From Flavobacteriaceae bacterium (GTDB lineage Bacteria; Bacteroidota; Bacteroidia; Flavobacteriales; Flavobacteriaceae): a stretch of DNA of 64,000 nt. The position numbers and the translations under genes are program-made. Positions within the stretch are counted from its first letter, which is position 1, and every line of letters starts with the position of its first letter. Below, piece by piece: positions 1-10,740 of the stretch. Where the stretch lies: contig JANQMD010000050.1 in the NCBI GenBank assembly GCA_028280265.1, positions 1 through 64,000 on the forward strand, written 5' to 3'. The notes beneath the pieces were generated by a model. That model saw only the letters and a list, made by a program, of their open reading frames with translations. It searched no databases and was not told where the DNA came from.

Positions 1-1
1 G

Positions 2-1387
2 AACATTCCAGAAGGATTGTTTTTCAATGGGAACGACTTGTATTTTTCTCAACGAGAGGGAAAAAAGATATCGAAGATAGATGTTACCAACTCAACAGCG
101 TCAGCACCAACAGATTTTATTACGGGACTCAATCAACCCTCAGCAATAGATATTTATGGAAATGATATGTATATTTCTGAGATTGGAATTGGAGGAGGGA
201 AACTCTACAAGGTAGACCTTTCTGCTCCAACACCTAGTTTAACGACCGTGTTAAGTAATTTGAGTAGACCTAATGGAACATTGTTGTCTAACAATACCTT
301 GTATGTTATTGAGAGTGTTGGTAATGATGCAGGAAAAATATCGAAACTAAATCTATCTACCAATGTATTAACAGAATATATTAACGGTTTACCTCTTGAT
401 TGGCCCATAGACCTTCAATTAGATGGGAATAATTTGTACATACTTAATAATGGATCTCAAAAAATACTAAAAGTAGATCTTTCATTAAACGAGGCGAATC
501 CCACACCAACTGAACTGTATGATTCAGGTTCAGGTCACTCAATAAGATTTTTTTTTAACAATAACGATCTTTATATATCAAAATTGCATTTTAAAGGCAT
601 ATCAAAAATCGCAAATTTTAAATCTACAGCAGCAAATGTAATCACAGAATTTCATAGTAATTCGGGAGTTATGCTTCCAGCAGGAATGTTTCAAATGGGG
701 AATGATATATATTATGCTGAATATACTAAAGCACCTGGTGGTAAGGTGCTAAAAATAAATGTTAGCTCCAGCACTTCAAAGGCTAACCCGATTGTCTCAG
801 GACTTGATCAACCTTTTGGAATGGCAATGAAAGGGAATGATGTGTATGTCGCAGAATTAGGTGGAGGTAAGATTTCCAAATTTACGCTTCCTCCTACACC
901 CACAGATATTGTAACAACAGGTCTTACCAGTCCCACAGGAATAGATGTTTCTGGCAGTACACTTTATATTTCAGACTACAACGGAGGAAAAATCTCTAGA
1001 GTTATAAACTACACACAGAATACGCCAAATGTTACCGATGCTATAACAGGGCTAAACAAGCCAAACGCTACCATGGTTTTAAACAACGATTTATACATTG
1101 CAGAAAGTGGCACAGGAAAGATTTTAAAGGTCAATTTATCAACTCTATCTTCACCAGTAGAAGTACTGAACAAGGAACAGGGGATTTATCCAAATCCTTC
1201 AGGAGACTTCATTAGCATTTCTAACTTGAGTAATTCTACAGATTATACAATATACAATGTACAAGGAAAAGAGGTCAAAAGAGGCTCGGTTTCCGAAGGG
1301 GAGAAGGTTAATATCTCTAAGCTTAGTAAAGGAGTATACCTAATGAAACTGTCCAATGGAAATAAGATTAAGTTCATCAAGGAATAA
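2..1387 (+). CDS. Secreted beta-propeller protein with T9SS sorting tail (5' truncated)
   Basis: The frame is open from the first bases of the window, so the true start and signal peptide lie upstream. The visible part is a chain of short repeats of the type GNDLYxSExGxGKIxKV, typical of NHL/SMP-30-like six-bladed propellers. The last ~75 residues form a type IX secretion type A sorting domain: YPNPSGDF, then YNVQGKEV, then LSKGVYLMKLSNG. In this family the tail directs export across the outer membrane by the T9SS and is then removed. The ligand or substrate is unknown. A strong bidirectional terminator follows. Confidence 0.85.
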   Translation, partial: NIPEGLFFNGNDLYFSQREGKKISKIDVTNSTASAPTDFITGLNQPSAIDIYGNDMYISEIGIGGGKLYKVDLSAPTPSLTTVLSNLSRPNGTLLSNNTLYVIESVGNDAGKISKLNLSTNVLTEYINGLPLDWPIDLQLDGNNLYILNNGSQKILKVDLSLNEANPTPTELYDSGSGHSIRFFFNNNDLYISKLHFKGISKIANFKSTAANVITEFHSNSGVMLPAGMFQMGNDIYYAEYTKAPGGKVLKINVSSSTSKANPIVSGLDQPFGMAMKGNDVYVAELGGGKISKFTLPPTPTDIVTTGLTSPTGIDVSGSTLYISDYNGGKISRVINYTQNTPNVTDAITGLNKPNATMVLNNDLYIAESGTGKILKVNLSTLSSPVEVLNKEQGIYPNPSGDFISISNLSNSTDYTIYNVQGKEVKRGSVSEGEKVNISKLSKGVYLMKLSNGNKIKFIKE

Positions 1388-1456
1388 TTAACATTAAGAA
1401 GAGCTCATTGAGGTAAATCTTGGCACTTTTCTTGTGTGTATAAGTTTAGGTTACCA

Positions 1457-1500
1457 ACTGTAAAAACCTTTTGTATTTCACACAAAAGGTTTTTTACAGT
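1457..1500. terminator. Bidirectional rho-independent terminator
   Basis: A long inverted repeat starting actgtaaaaaccttttgt pairs with acaaaaggttttttacagt across a short loop, with one bulged base. A/T runs on both sides make it work in both directions. On the minus strand the nearest upstream gene is DoxX, whose stop lies about 90 bp away. Confidence 0.8.
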
Positions 1501-1592
1501 TATTAGTATTTATTTTTTTATTGGCTCCGCCAAAGGGTATAATAGCCCAAGGCTTGCTTAGAAATTAACATTTAGTCTCTGCGATGCATCGT

Positions 1593-1964
1593 TTACTTGA
1601 AAAGCGATTTAAAACGATCCCAATTTGTATAGATCAACAAAAGATTTAAAATGGCAACTATGGCTGCAAACAAAATTCCTTCAGGAGCATATTTTAAATG
1701 AAATGCAACAATATTGAAGGAAACAGGAACCAAAAGAATTAAAGCAAAAGGGACAGCTTTGTTTAAAATGAGTAATAACCCTGCCAAGAGGTAAATCACA
1801 CCTAAAGCGGGAAATATATATCCACTTCCTGCAAGCGCTCCCATAAAAGAAGCTGCATCTCCAGTTAATTCTGGATTTGGCATGAAATGAAAAAATTTGT
1901 TAGCTCCAAAAACTAACATGGCGAGCCCTAATAGATAACGAGCAATCATGGCAACTGCATTCAT
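1593..1964 (-). CDS. DoxX-family membrane protein
   Basis: A 123-residue, highly hydrophobic protein with four predicted membrane segments. It opens with an RYLLGLAMLVFGANKF-like stretch and has the GALAGSGYIFPALGVIYLLAGLLL core seen in DoxX/DoxD-like proteins. The family is usually placed in the inner membrane; roles in quinone-linked redox or organic hydroperoxide stress have been proposed, but the substrate is not known. It stands alone, on the opposite strand to the preceding secreted protein. The start is the first ATG of the frame and leaves a normal N-terminal membrane helix. Confidence 0.75.
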   Translation of the reverse strand: MNAVAMIARYLLGLAMLVFGANKFFHFMPNPELTGDAASFMGALAGSGYIFPALGVIYLLAGLLLILNKAVPFALILLVPVSFNIVAFHLKYAPEGILFAAIVAILNLLLIYTNWDRFKSLFK

Positions 1965-2041
1965 AATATAAAGTATTAGTTAATAATAAGTTAGTCTTAA
2001 AATTACAAAAAAATAAATTGACTAGGTTTTCCCTTTTGAAA

Positions 2042-3196
2042 TCAACCTTCTAAAGATGGTTTGTAAATTAATTTTGAAAACTCTTCAAAAAGAGATATTG
2101 TTTGGCAATGATTAAAGGGTAGATGTTGTGTATAGATGCTGGCGGCAACTCCAGAAGTAGGATCAATATAAAAATAAGTATTCCACAAACCTCCCCATAG
2201 TACAGAGTTTGCTTTTCTTCCATAAGGCTTATCTTCTGTATCAATCATCCATGCGAGTCCCCATTTAGAAGAAGGAGTAATCATTCCTTTAAAATCACAA
2301 CAATAATCCAGCTTAAAATAGAAATCTTTTTCAGCCATATTTATAGCTCCAATTTGATTTTCGAACATAGACTCCAGAGTTTCTCGCTTTAAAATTTCTT
2401 TACCATTGGGATCTTTTCCTTTTTGTAAAATACAGGTTAAAAATTTTGTATAATCTATAGGACTGGAATACAAACCTCCATCTCCCATATATTCTTCCAC
2501 CTTCTCAGTTGGAATCCTACCTTCAGACTCTTCTAATGGTTGTTTACCATCCGAGCCTCGATGCCCAAACGAAACAACCAAAGGTTTTAACTCTTCTGGG
2601 AGATCGAAATAAGTATGGTGCATTTCCAGAGGGATACAGATATTAGTTCTGATATAAGTTTGTAGGTCTACACCAGATATTTTTGAAATTAATCTTCCCA
2701 CCCAAACAATACTGGTTCCGTATAAAAAACGTTCTCCGCATTCAAATCTCCTCGGAGCATCTTGATAAGACCAGTTTTTATCGTCAAAATTAGCAACCAC
2801 CTCATCAGTAACTGGGTATGCAAAGCCAGAAGTATGTGTTAATAAATGAAAAAGCGTAATCGGTTTAGTCCCCTGTTCGTATTTTCCATCTTTTAAAATG
2901 GGAATTTTGGTCATTTCTGGTAGTATAGGAGAGAGATCATCGTGCAAACCAATTTTTCCCTGTTCTACCAGTTGCATGGCAGCAACACTGGTAATGGCCT
3001 TTGTCATAGAAGCAATTCTAAAAATATGCTGAGTTGTAACCGGTTCTTTTTCGGACCAAACAGCAGGACCATACGCATAAGAACATGTTTCACCTTTTTC
3101 ATTTACTGCCATAGCTACCATGGCGGGCAAATCACTTTTTCTCATACGAGCATCCATTATTTTCTTAATACTTTCTGATGACGGAAGTTGAAACAT
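2042..3196 (-). CDS. Serine hydrolase, beta-lactamase/EstB-like fold
   Basis: A 384-residue protein of the class C beta-lactamase-related family (PF00144). The nucleophile motif SxxK is seen as SMTK in RIASMTKAIT near residue 64. A YGTS segment near residue 158 lies where the catalytic Tyr of the YxN/YxS motif is expected. A C-terminal WGGLWNTYFYIDP segment corresponds to the third active-site loop. There is no signal peptide, which favours a cytoplasmic esterase or peptidase over a penicillin-degrading enzyme. It is divergent from the thioredoxin gene, with about 100 bp between them. Confidence 0.8.
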   Translation of the reverse strand: MFQLPSSESIKKIMDARMRKSDLPAMVAMAVNEKGETCSYAYGPAVWSEKEPVTTQHIFRIASMTKAITSVAAMQLVEQGKIGLHDDLSPILPEMTKIPILKDGKYEQGTKPITLFHLLTHTSGFAYPVTDEVVANFDDKNWSYQDAPRRFECGERFLYGTSIVWVGRLISKISGVDLQTYIRTNICIPLEMHHTYFDLPEELKPLVVSFGHRGSDGKQPLEESEGRIPTEKVEEYMGDGGLYSSPIDYTKFLTCILQKGKDPNGKEILKRETLESMFENQIGAINMAEKDFYFKLDYCCDFKGMITPSSKWGLAWMIDTEDKPYGRKANSVLWGGLWNTYFYIDPTSGVAASIYTQHLPFNHCQTISLFEEFSKLIYKPSLEG

Positions 3197-3299
3197 CTTT
3201 CTTTGTTTACGATTTTGAAAGAAAGGTATTAAAAATAAAGAAATGCCCCTGTAATATTATCCAAGAAAAACGTCTAACTTGAGACACAAATAAATATGT

Positions 3300-3659
3300 A
3301 TGACTGAAATGTTGACGAAGGAAACTTTTTTAGAAAAAGTCTTCAATTACGAAAAAAATAAAGATTGGAAATTTGAGGGAAAGCTTCCTGCTATTATCGA
3401 TTTCTACGCAGATTGGTGTGGTCCATGTAAGATGATCGCTCCGGTTTTAGAAGAGCTGAGTGAAGAATACAAAGGAAAACTCCAAATTTACAAAGTAGAT
3501 ACAGAAGCAGAGCCAGAATTGTCAGCTGCTTTTGCCATTAGAAGTATTCCATCGATGTTATTTATTCCTATGGGGGAACAACCACAAATGGCAACAGGGG
3601 CTTTGCCCAAACAAAATTTGAAGGAAATTATTCAACAGGTGTTAAAGGTTGAAGAGTAA
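3300..3659 (+). CDS. Thioredoxin
   Basis: A 119-residue thioredoxin-fold protein with the classic active site WCGPC (FYADWCGPCKM) and the cis-proline segment RSIPSMLFIP. The N-terminal ~25 residues precede the first beta strand and are slightly longer than in E. coli TrxA. It lacks a signal sequence, so it should act as a cytoplasmic disulfide reductase. A short cgag/ctcg hairpin followed by a T run, about 5-30 bp after the stop, is a weak terminator. Confidence 0.9.
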   Translation: MTEMLTKETFLEKVFNYEKNKDWKFEGKLPAIIDFYADWCGPCKMIAPVLEELSEEYKGKLQIYKVDTEAEPELSAAFAIRSIPSMLFIPMGEQPQMATGALPKQNLKEIIQQVLKVEE

Positions 3660-3755
3660 AAATCGAGTTCCCTAGCTCGGTTTTTTATTTTCAAATAGTT
3701 GTAACAAAATTGGTAAATTGGCAACTAACTATTGTCAAAACTAATTTAACCTTTA

Positions 3756-5222
3756 ATGATTTCACAATTTTTACGTCTAGAGTGGAAACAATACTTTCGT
3801 TCTTCTCACTGGCAAAAGGGGATTGCATTAAAAGTAATCATGGTCTTTTTTGCCTTATACCTTATCGTCTCCTTTTTAGCAATAGGAGTTGGAGGTTACT
3901 ACCTAATTAAGAAAGAATTTCCTGATGTTGATCCATTGCAAATGGTGAATTCCTATTTGCTGTATGCAATTTTTGGAGATTTGATCTTTAGATATCTCAT
4001 GCAGAAATTGCCAGTCATGGATATAAAGCCCATGCTAATACTCCCTATCAAGAAGTCTAAGTTAGTGCATTACGTGCTGGCCAAATCATCGTTCTCTGCA
4101 TTCAACATCATGGGATTGTTTTTCTACATTCCTTTTTCTGTTGTACTGATACGAGAAGGATATGACACTGCTGGAGTTTTGGGTTGGTTATTTCTTATCT
4201 TTTTAATCATTCAATCGGCGAATTTTTTAAACTTTTTAATCAATAAAAACAACATTGCTTTTGGAATCATCGCTACAATTTTAGTGGCTTTGATTGGATT
4301 GCAAAAGTTTGATATTTACGATGTGGCAGGAGTAGGAGGTCAATTTTTTGACTTTATTTATGCAAATCCAATCTATTCGTTTTCTGGGTTGGTTCTTCTG
4401 ATTGGTCTGTACTACTTAAACTTTAAAGAACTTTCAACCAGAATGTATTTAGACGGAGCAGTTTCACAAAAAGTGACTGAAGCGAAGTCTGCCGATCTTT
4501 CGTTTGCCAATAGACTTGGTGATGTGGCTCCCTTTATAAAGAATGACATCCGTTTAATTTGGAGAAACAAACGAACCAAAACGGTTTTTTTAATGTCTTT
4601 TCTTTTCTTGTTTTACGGTCTCATTTTCTTTACACAAGAAGTCTATAAAGAAATGCCTGCAATGCTGATGTTTGCTTCTTTGTTTATTACAGGAGGGTTT
4701 GCACTAAACTATGGTCAGTTCATTCCTGCTTGGGATAGCGAGCATTACAAAATGTTGATGAGTCAAGGATTTCGATACAGAAAATTTCTAGAATCAAAAT
4801 GGATTTTAATGGTAGCCATGACGTCCATCTTATACTTTTTAAGCTTTCCTTATCTGTATTTTGGAGTCGATATTTTCTTAATGATTACTGCAGGAGCGAT
4901 TTTTAATATTGGATTTAACTCCCTGTTTCTATTGTACGCAGGATCGTTTAATAGAAAAAGAATCGACTTGAATAAAAGTGGTTTTGCAAACACACAAGGA
5001 ACTAGTGCAACACAATTTATCATTATTATTCCTTTAATGTTGTTACCCATGTTACTTTATTGGATTTTCAACAAATTTATAGGTGGTAACGCCGGGTTCA
5101 TTGCTGTGGCTGCCTTCGGAATAATCAGTCTTGTTTGTAAGAGATATGCAATGGATTACATAGAGAAGAAATACATTCAAGATAAATACGCTATGATCAA
5201 TGCTTTTGAGAAAAAAGCATAA
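3756..5222 (+). CDS. ABC exporter permease, DUF5687 family
   Basis: A 488-residue multi-spanning membrane protein resembling the Bacteroidota DUF5687 family, including the conserved early segments LRLEWKQYFRSSHW and PMLILPIKKSKLVHY. Many hydrophobic helices are visible in two blocks separated by a cytoplasmic loop around residues 245-270. It lies 21 bp upstream of the ATPase gene on the same strand, so the two almost certainly form one exporter. The transported substrate is not known. The first ATG of the frame is used; it gives the usual amphipathic N-terminus. Confidence 0.8.
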   Translation: MISQFLRLEWKQYFRSSHWQKGIALKVIMVFFALYLIVSFLAIGVGGYYLIKKEFPDVDPLQMVNSYLLYAIFGDLIFRYLMQKLPVMDIKPMLILPIKKSKLVHYVLAKSSFSAFNIMGLFFYIPFSVVLIREGYDTAGVLGWLFLIFLIIQSANFLNFLINKNNIAFGIIATILVALIGLQKFDIYDVAGVGGQFFDFIYANPIYSFSGLVLLIGLYYLNFKELSTRMYLDGAVSQKVTEAKSADLSFANRLGDVAPFIKNDIRLIWRNKRTKTVFLMSFLFLFYGLIFFTQEVYKEMPAMLMFASLFITGGFALNYGQFIPAWDSEHYKMLMSQGFRYRKFLESKWILMVAMTSILYFLSFPYLYFGVDIFLMITAGAIFNIGFNSLFLLYAGSFNRKRIDLNKSGFANTQGTSATQFIIIIPLMLLPMLLYWIFNKFIGGNAGFIAVAAFGIISLVCKRYAMDYIEKKYIQDKYAMINAFEKKA

Positions 5223-5243
5223 CCAAAACCAAACAATAGAACT

Positions 5244-5939
5244 ATGATTACAATTAACAATATCTCAAAAAAATACGAAGGCGCAGAAGTATTAAATATT
5301 TCATCCATAGAAATACCAACAGGACAAAGTTTTGGATTGGTTGGAAACAACGGTGCAGGAAAAACAACCCTCTTTAATATTTTACTGGACTTAATTCGCC
5401 CTACAACAGGATCAATTTCCAACCACAAGGTTGAGGTGAATAAAAGTGAAAAATGGAAAGATTACACAGGGTCTTTCATAGACGAATCATTCTTAATTAG
5501 CTATTTGACTCCAGAAGAGTACTTTGATTTTATCGGAGATTTACGAGGAATGAATAAAGCAGATATTACTAGCTTTTTATCTCAGTTTGAGGAATTCTTC
5601 AATGGTGAAATCCTAGGAAAAAAGAAGTACTTGAGGGATTTGAGTAAAGGAAACCAGAAAAAAGCAGGGATTGTTGCTGCCATGATGGGAAATCCGCAAG
5701 TGGTTATTTTGGACGAGCCTTTTGCAAACCTAGATCCAACAACACAAATTCGATTGAAAAAAATACTGAAACAGCTTACAGAAGATCGAGAAATTACAGT
5801 ATTGGTTTCTAGTCACGATTTGAGCCATGTTACTGAAGTTTGTGAACGAATTGTTGTTTTAGACAAAGGGATTGTTGTGAAGGATATTGAAACATCTACA
5901 GAAACTCTTAAGGAATTGGAGAGTTATTTTTCAGTTTAA
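5244..5939 (+). CDS. ABC transporter ATP-binding protein
   Basis: A 231-residue nucleotide-binding domain that powers the preceding permease. Walker A is GNNGAGKTT near residue 35, the signature motif is the variant LSKGNQKK near residue 132, Walker B is VVILDEPFANLD near residue 155, and the switch His lies in SSHDLSHV. The variant signature (LSKGN rather than LSGGQ) is common in the CcmA-like export ATPase group. It forms a two-gene operon with the DUF5687 permease. Confidence 0.9.
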   Translation: MITINNISKKYEGAEVLNISSIEIPTGQSFGLVGNNGAGKTTLFNILLDLIRPTTGSISNHKVEVNKSEKWKDYTGSFIDESFLISYLTPEEYFDFIGDLRGMNKADITSFLSQFEEFFNGEILGKKKYLRDLSKGNQKKAGIVAAMMGNPQVVILDEPFANLDPTTQIRLKKILKQLTEDREITVLVSSHDLSHVTEVCERIVVLDKGIVVKDIETSTETLKELESYFSV

Positions 5940-6029
5940 AAAGTAAATCTCAGTTTTATTCCTATTTTTACGAGCTCTATTTGCAATATTTTCAATAAGA
6001 ATTTGTTGTAACTAAGAGCTTTTACACTT

Positions 6030-8240
6030 ATGAATAAAAAGTATAGATTTGGAGCACTTTTTTTTCTCGTCCTAGTTTCGGCTTGTAGTACGAAGAAAGA
6101 TACTTTTATCAATAGAAACTTTCATTCTTTGACAACAAAGTACAATGTACTTCACAATGGAAAAGAGGCCTATCAGAAAGGAATTGATAATATCAATTCA
6201 AAATATGAAGACGACTTTTTTTCAATTTTACCCATAGAACCGATAAAGTTCGAAGGAAAAACCAAAATAGACATTCCAAAATTCTCTAATGATTTCGGAG
6301 GAGGACCAGGAGCACCAAGCATTAAGGAAGAGAAAAAACCATCTCCATCCTCTTTTGAAAGAGCAGAAGAAAAAGCAGTAAAAGCTATTCAGAAGCATTC
6401 CATGAATATCTACGGGCTGGAAAGGAACAAACAGATAGACGATGCTTATCTGCTATTAGGAAAGTCGAGGTACTACACAGAGCGATTTATTCCTGCAATA
6501 GATGCGTTCAATTATATCGTTACAAACTACCCTAAGGCAAGCTTAATTGATGAAACCAAAATTTGGCGAGCAAAATCAAACATTCGAATCGACAATGAGA
6601 TGTTTGCCATTGAAACGTTAAGTCTCTTATTGAAAAAGCCCGATTTAGATGATCGTCTTCGTGAAGAGGGCTACACTGCCATGGCGATGGCTTATATGAA
6701 AATGGATAGTGTACATAGAGTTAAAGAAAACTTATGGCTTGCCACTAAAACTGACAAAAATAAAGCACAGACAGCGAGAAACCTCTTTATTTTAGGGCAG
6801 CTTTACGGACAAGAAAACAACAAAGATTCAGCGTCATTAGTATTCAATAAGTTGATCAATTTTAGAAGAGCTCCCTATAAATACAGGATTCATGCAAATA
6901 TCCAATTAGCAAGAAACTCAGCATCGGACTCGTCTACGGTAGCATTATTAAAGAGATTCGATAAGCTGATTAAAAACAGAGATAATAGACCTTACTTAGA
7001 CGCTCTATATTGTCAAGTAGGGGAATTGGAAGAAAGAAGAGATAGTATAGAAAGAGCCAAAAAGAGCTACAAAAAATCTATTGAAGCAAAGAATGGCTCA
7101 GCGAAGCAAAAATCCTACAGCTATGAAAAACTAGCGGACCTATATTTCAAAGAGCTAGATTATGTTTCAGCTGGAATCTATTACGATAGTGTTGTAAGTG
7201 TAGCGCCTGATAAAAAAAACCTTAGAATAAGAAGAATTGAGCGAAGAGCGAAGAATTTAGGGTCTCTAATTAAGTATGAAAATACACTATATACAAACGA
7301 TAGTATCCTTAGATTGGCAAAAATGCCTGAAAAAGAGAGAGAAAAATATTTTCAAGATTACATTGATAAGGTAAAGAAACAGGACGAAGAAGACGCTCAG
7401 AAAAAACTAAATAAGATAGCGTTTGGAGAATCTTTTGGGGGCGGACTTCAGAGTGCAAAAAAAGGCAAATGGTATTTTTACAATGGTCAATCATTGAGTT
7501 TTGGAAAAACTGAATTTAAGAAAGTTTGGGGAAATAGAGCATTGGAAGACGATTGGAGATGGTCAGAAAAATCACAAATAAAAACATCAGCCAAAACCGA
7601 TAGTGTTTCGATTTCACAAAGCATACCAAAATATGATGTAAAGACATATTTAAACACGATTCCATCCACTGAAAAGGAATTAGATTCTTTAGTTTTTGAT
7701 CGTAATAATGCACTATTTGAGTTGGGACTCATATACAAGGAACAATTTAAAAACCCACCAAAAGCAATTCGATACCTAGAGAGGTTACTCGTTTCTGATC
7801 CTGATGAAAGTTTGATCTTACCTACAAACTATCATTTATATCAGTTGTATCAAAACGAAGGGAAACAAAAAGCAGAAGAATACAAAAACGTTGTTTTAAC
7901 GAAATATCCCAAGAGCCTATTTGCTAAAATTATTATCAATCCAGAACAGAGCGTAAAAGAGGAGAAAAAGACAGATGAAGTCTCCGAATTATACACCATT
8001 GCCTACAATTTATACAAAGATACATTCTTTGAAGAAGCCGTTTGTTTTATAGATATGACTTTACCAACAATTGAAGAGTCAATTTTAATCCCTAAATTTG
8101 AATTGTTAAAAGCTTATGCCATAGGAAAATACCAAGGGAAAGATGCGTATAAAAGCGCACTTGAAAAAGTAGCCGTTGGCTTTTCTCAAACAGAACAAGG
8201 CAAACAAGCTCTTAAGATATTAGAAAGATTAAAAGAATAA
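6030..8240 (+). CDS. porW: T9SS periplasmic lipoprotein PorW/SprE (TPR)
   Basis: A 736-residue lipoprotein. The signal peptide ends in the lipobox VSAC near residue 19, followed by CSTKKDTFINRNFHSLT, characteristic of PorW/SprE proteins. Multiple tetratricopeptide-like helical repeats fill the rest (for example LLGKSRYYTERFIPAIDAF and ALFELGLIYKEQFKNPPKAI). In the family this protein links the T9SS outer-membrane machinery to the motor and is needed for secretion and gliding. The window also encodes two T9SS cargo proteins. It lies 6 bp upstream of the bactofilin gene and may be co-transcribed with the atp operon. Confidence 0.85.
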   Translation: MNKKYRFGALFFLVLVSACSTKKDTFINRNFHSLTTKYNVLHNGKEAYQKGIDNINSKYEDDFFSILPIEPIKFEGKTKIDIPKFSNDFGGGPGAPSIKEEKKPSPSSFERAEEKAVKAIQKHSMNIYGLERNKQIDDAYLLLGKSRYYTERFIPAIDAFNYIVTNYPKASLIDETKIWRAKSNIRIDNEMFAIETLSLLLKKPDLDDRLREEGYTAMAMAYMKMDSVHRVKENLWLATKTDKNKAQTARNLFILGQLYGQENNKDSASLVFNKLINFRRAPYKYRIHANIQLARNSASDSSTVALLKRFDKLIKNRDNRPYLDALYCQVGELEERRDSIERAKKSYKKSIEAKNGSAKQKSYSYEKLADLYFKELDYVSAGIYYDSVVSVAPDKKNLRIRRIERRAKNLGSLIKYENTLYTNDSILRLAKMPEKEREKYFQDYIDKVKKQDEEDAQKKLNKIAFGESFGGGLQSAKKGKWYFYNGQSLSFGKTEFKKVWGNRALEDDWRWSEKSQIKTSAKTDSVSISQSIPKYDVKTYLNTIPSTEKELDSLVFDRNNALFELGLIYKEQFKNPPKAIRYLERLLVSDPDESLILPTNYHLYQLYQNEGKQKAEEYKNVVLTKYPKSLFAKIIINPEQSVKEEKKTDEVSELYTIAYNLYKDTFFEEAVCFIDMTLPTIEESILIPKFELLKAYAIGKYQGKDAYKSALEKVAVGFSQTEQGKQALKILERLKE

Positions 8241-8246
8241 ATCCAG

Positions 8247-8654
8247 ATGTTCTCTAATAGCTCAACGAATCAAAAACAAAAAAGAATGGAAAGAAATATT
8301 ATTTCTAAGAATACAACCATCACTGGAGATGTAATTTCTGAAGGAGATTTCAGAATCGATGGCACGTTGGAAGGTTCTCTTAAAACAAATGGGAAACTTA
8401 TTATTGGGAAAGAGGGGAAAGTGAACGGAAAAGTAGAAGCAACGAATGCAGATATAGAAGGAAGCTTTTCTGGAGAACTTTTGTTGCAAGATGTGTTAAC
8501 AATTAAAGCCTCTGCAAATATCTCTGGAGATGTCATCACTGGAAAACTATCTGTAGAGCCTGGAGCTAAATTTAATGGCTCATGCTCTATGAAAGGAGCT
8601 GTAAAAGAACTCAAACAGAATGAGCAAAAAGCCCTCTCCGAAAAAACCGCTTAA
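8247..8654 (+). CDS. Bactofilin (polymer-forming cytoskeletal protein)
   Basis: A 135-residue DUF583 protein. A short polar N-terminus is followed by a right-handed beta-helix with repeated turns such as GDVISEGDFRIDGTLEGSL and GKVNGKVEATNADIEGSF, then a short charged tail. Bactofilins form filaments without nucleotide and scaffold envelope processes. The ATG at 8247 is preferred because related proteins begin MFS; a second Met at codon 14 (MERNIISKNT) is possible. The 3' end overlaps atpZ by 35 bp, which suggests translational coupling. Confidence 0.85.
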   Translation: MFSNSSTNQKQKRMERNIISKNTTITGDVISEGDFRIDGTLEGSLKTNGKLIIGKEGKVNGKVEATNADIEGSFSGELLLQDVLTIKASANISGDVITGKLSVEPGAKFNGSCSMKGAVKELKQNEQKALSEKTA

Positions 8655-8841
8655 AAATGCCGCAATATTTATAGGTATTGGCGCAGAAATGGGAGTTATA
8701 ATTTTCTTAAGTAATTATCTTGGACAATGGCTGGAAACCGAGTTTCTATTGGCATATCTTGAAGATATATCTACATTAGGAGGGGTATTCGTAGCTATGT
8801 TTTTAGTAATATATCGAGTTAATCGATTTAATAAAAAATGA
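8620..8841 (+). CDS. atpZ: AtpZ/AtpI-family ATP synthase accessory membrane protein
   Basis: A 73-residue protein with two membrane helices (IGIGAEMGVIIFLSNYLGQW and LGGVFVAMFLVIYRV) joined by a short acidic loop, matching the AtpZ/AtpI accessory family. These proteins help assemble the rotor ring or supply Mg2+. It overlaps bactofilin at its start and the next gene by 4 bp (ATGA) at its end, so it is part of a tightly packed operon. Confidence 0.8.
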   Translation: MSKKPSPKKPLKNAAIFIGIGAEMGVIIFLSNYLGQWLETEFLLAYLEDISTLGGVFVAMFLVIYRVNRFNKK

Positions 8842-9242
8842 AGAAAGTCTTTTTAATTTACATACTTATCTTCCTAGTAAGTATATTTTTGATATACCAA
8901 GTATATACTAGGTTTTTTATTTCCGATAACTCATATACAAGTTTCTTAACAGCAAGCTATATTTATTTGATAAGTTTCACTCTACTGCTGTGTGTTTTCC
9001 TTATTTTTCTACAAAAAAAAGAGAAGTTTAAACGCTTATTAGGTTTTTTGTATCTTTTTAGTGTACCTGTTAAGATAATTTTATTCATTGTATTTTTTAA
9101 AAAACAAATTTTTAGTCAAAATATTAATTCAGAAAAAAAATTATATAATATTTTGACTATCATGATTTTATGTTTGTTTTTTGAAGTGTTTTTTGTTGCT
9201 AAAATTTTAAATGATTCTAGCATAACAAAAAATGTAGAATAA
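8838..9242 (+). CDS. Four-helix membrane protein, AtpI-like position
   Basis: A 134-residue, Phe/Ile/Leu-rich protein with four predicted membrane helices and almost no soluble domain. Its place between atpZ and atpB is where flavobacteria carry an uncharacterised AtpI-like protein, so a role in F0 assembly is likely by context only. It starts by 4-bp overlap with atpZ. I see no motif that identifies the family. Confidence 0.6.
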   Translation: MKKVFLIYILIFLVSIFLIYQVYTRFFISDNSYTSFLTASYIYLISFTLLLCVFLIFLQKKEKFKRLLGFLYLFSVPVKIILFIVFFKKQIFSQNINSEKKLYNILTIMILCLFFEVFFVAKILNDSSITKNVE

Positions 9243-9244
9243 GG

Positions 9245-9276
9245 TATTTTTACCCGAAAAATATTAATTATATTTG
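9245..9276 (+). promoter_or_regulatory. Candidate promoter of the atpB operon
   Basis: TATATTTG at 9269-9276 matches the Bacteroidota -7 box TANNTTTG. A T-rich, imperfect -33 region lies about 20 bp upstream, with no clean TTG. The expected transcript start is near 9283, just upstream of the atpB ATG at 9310. Confidence 0.45.
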
Positions 9277-9309
9277 CGCCGAAATTAAGACACCTCAATC
9301 AGGATTAAA

Positions 9310-10664
<1,355 letters not shown>

Positions 10665-10740
10665 TTTCTGAAAAAGATCATTTCCTGTAACGGTTGGTTG
10701 CAGGAAATGATTATCATTTAAAGATTTATAATAAAAAGAT

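Noticed and set aside
8262..8614. Minus-strand ORFs opposite bactofilin and similar overlapping frames throughout the window
   Set aside because: They are mirror frames of well-supported genes with no family signature, and are left out.
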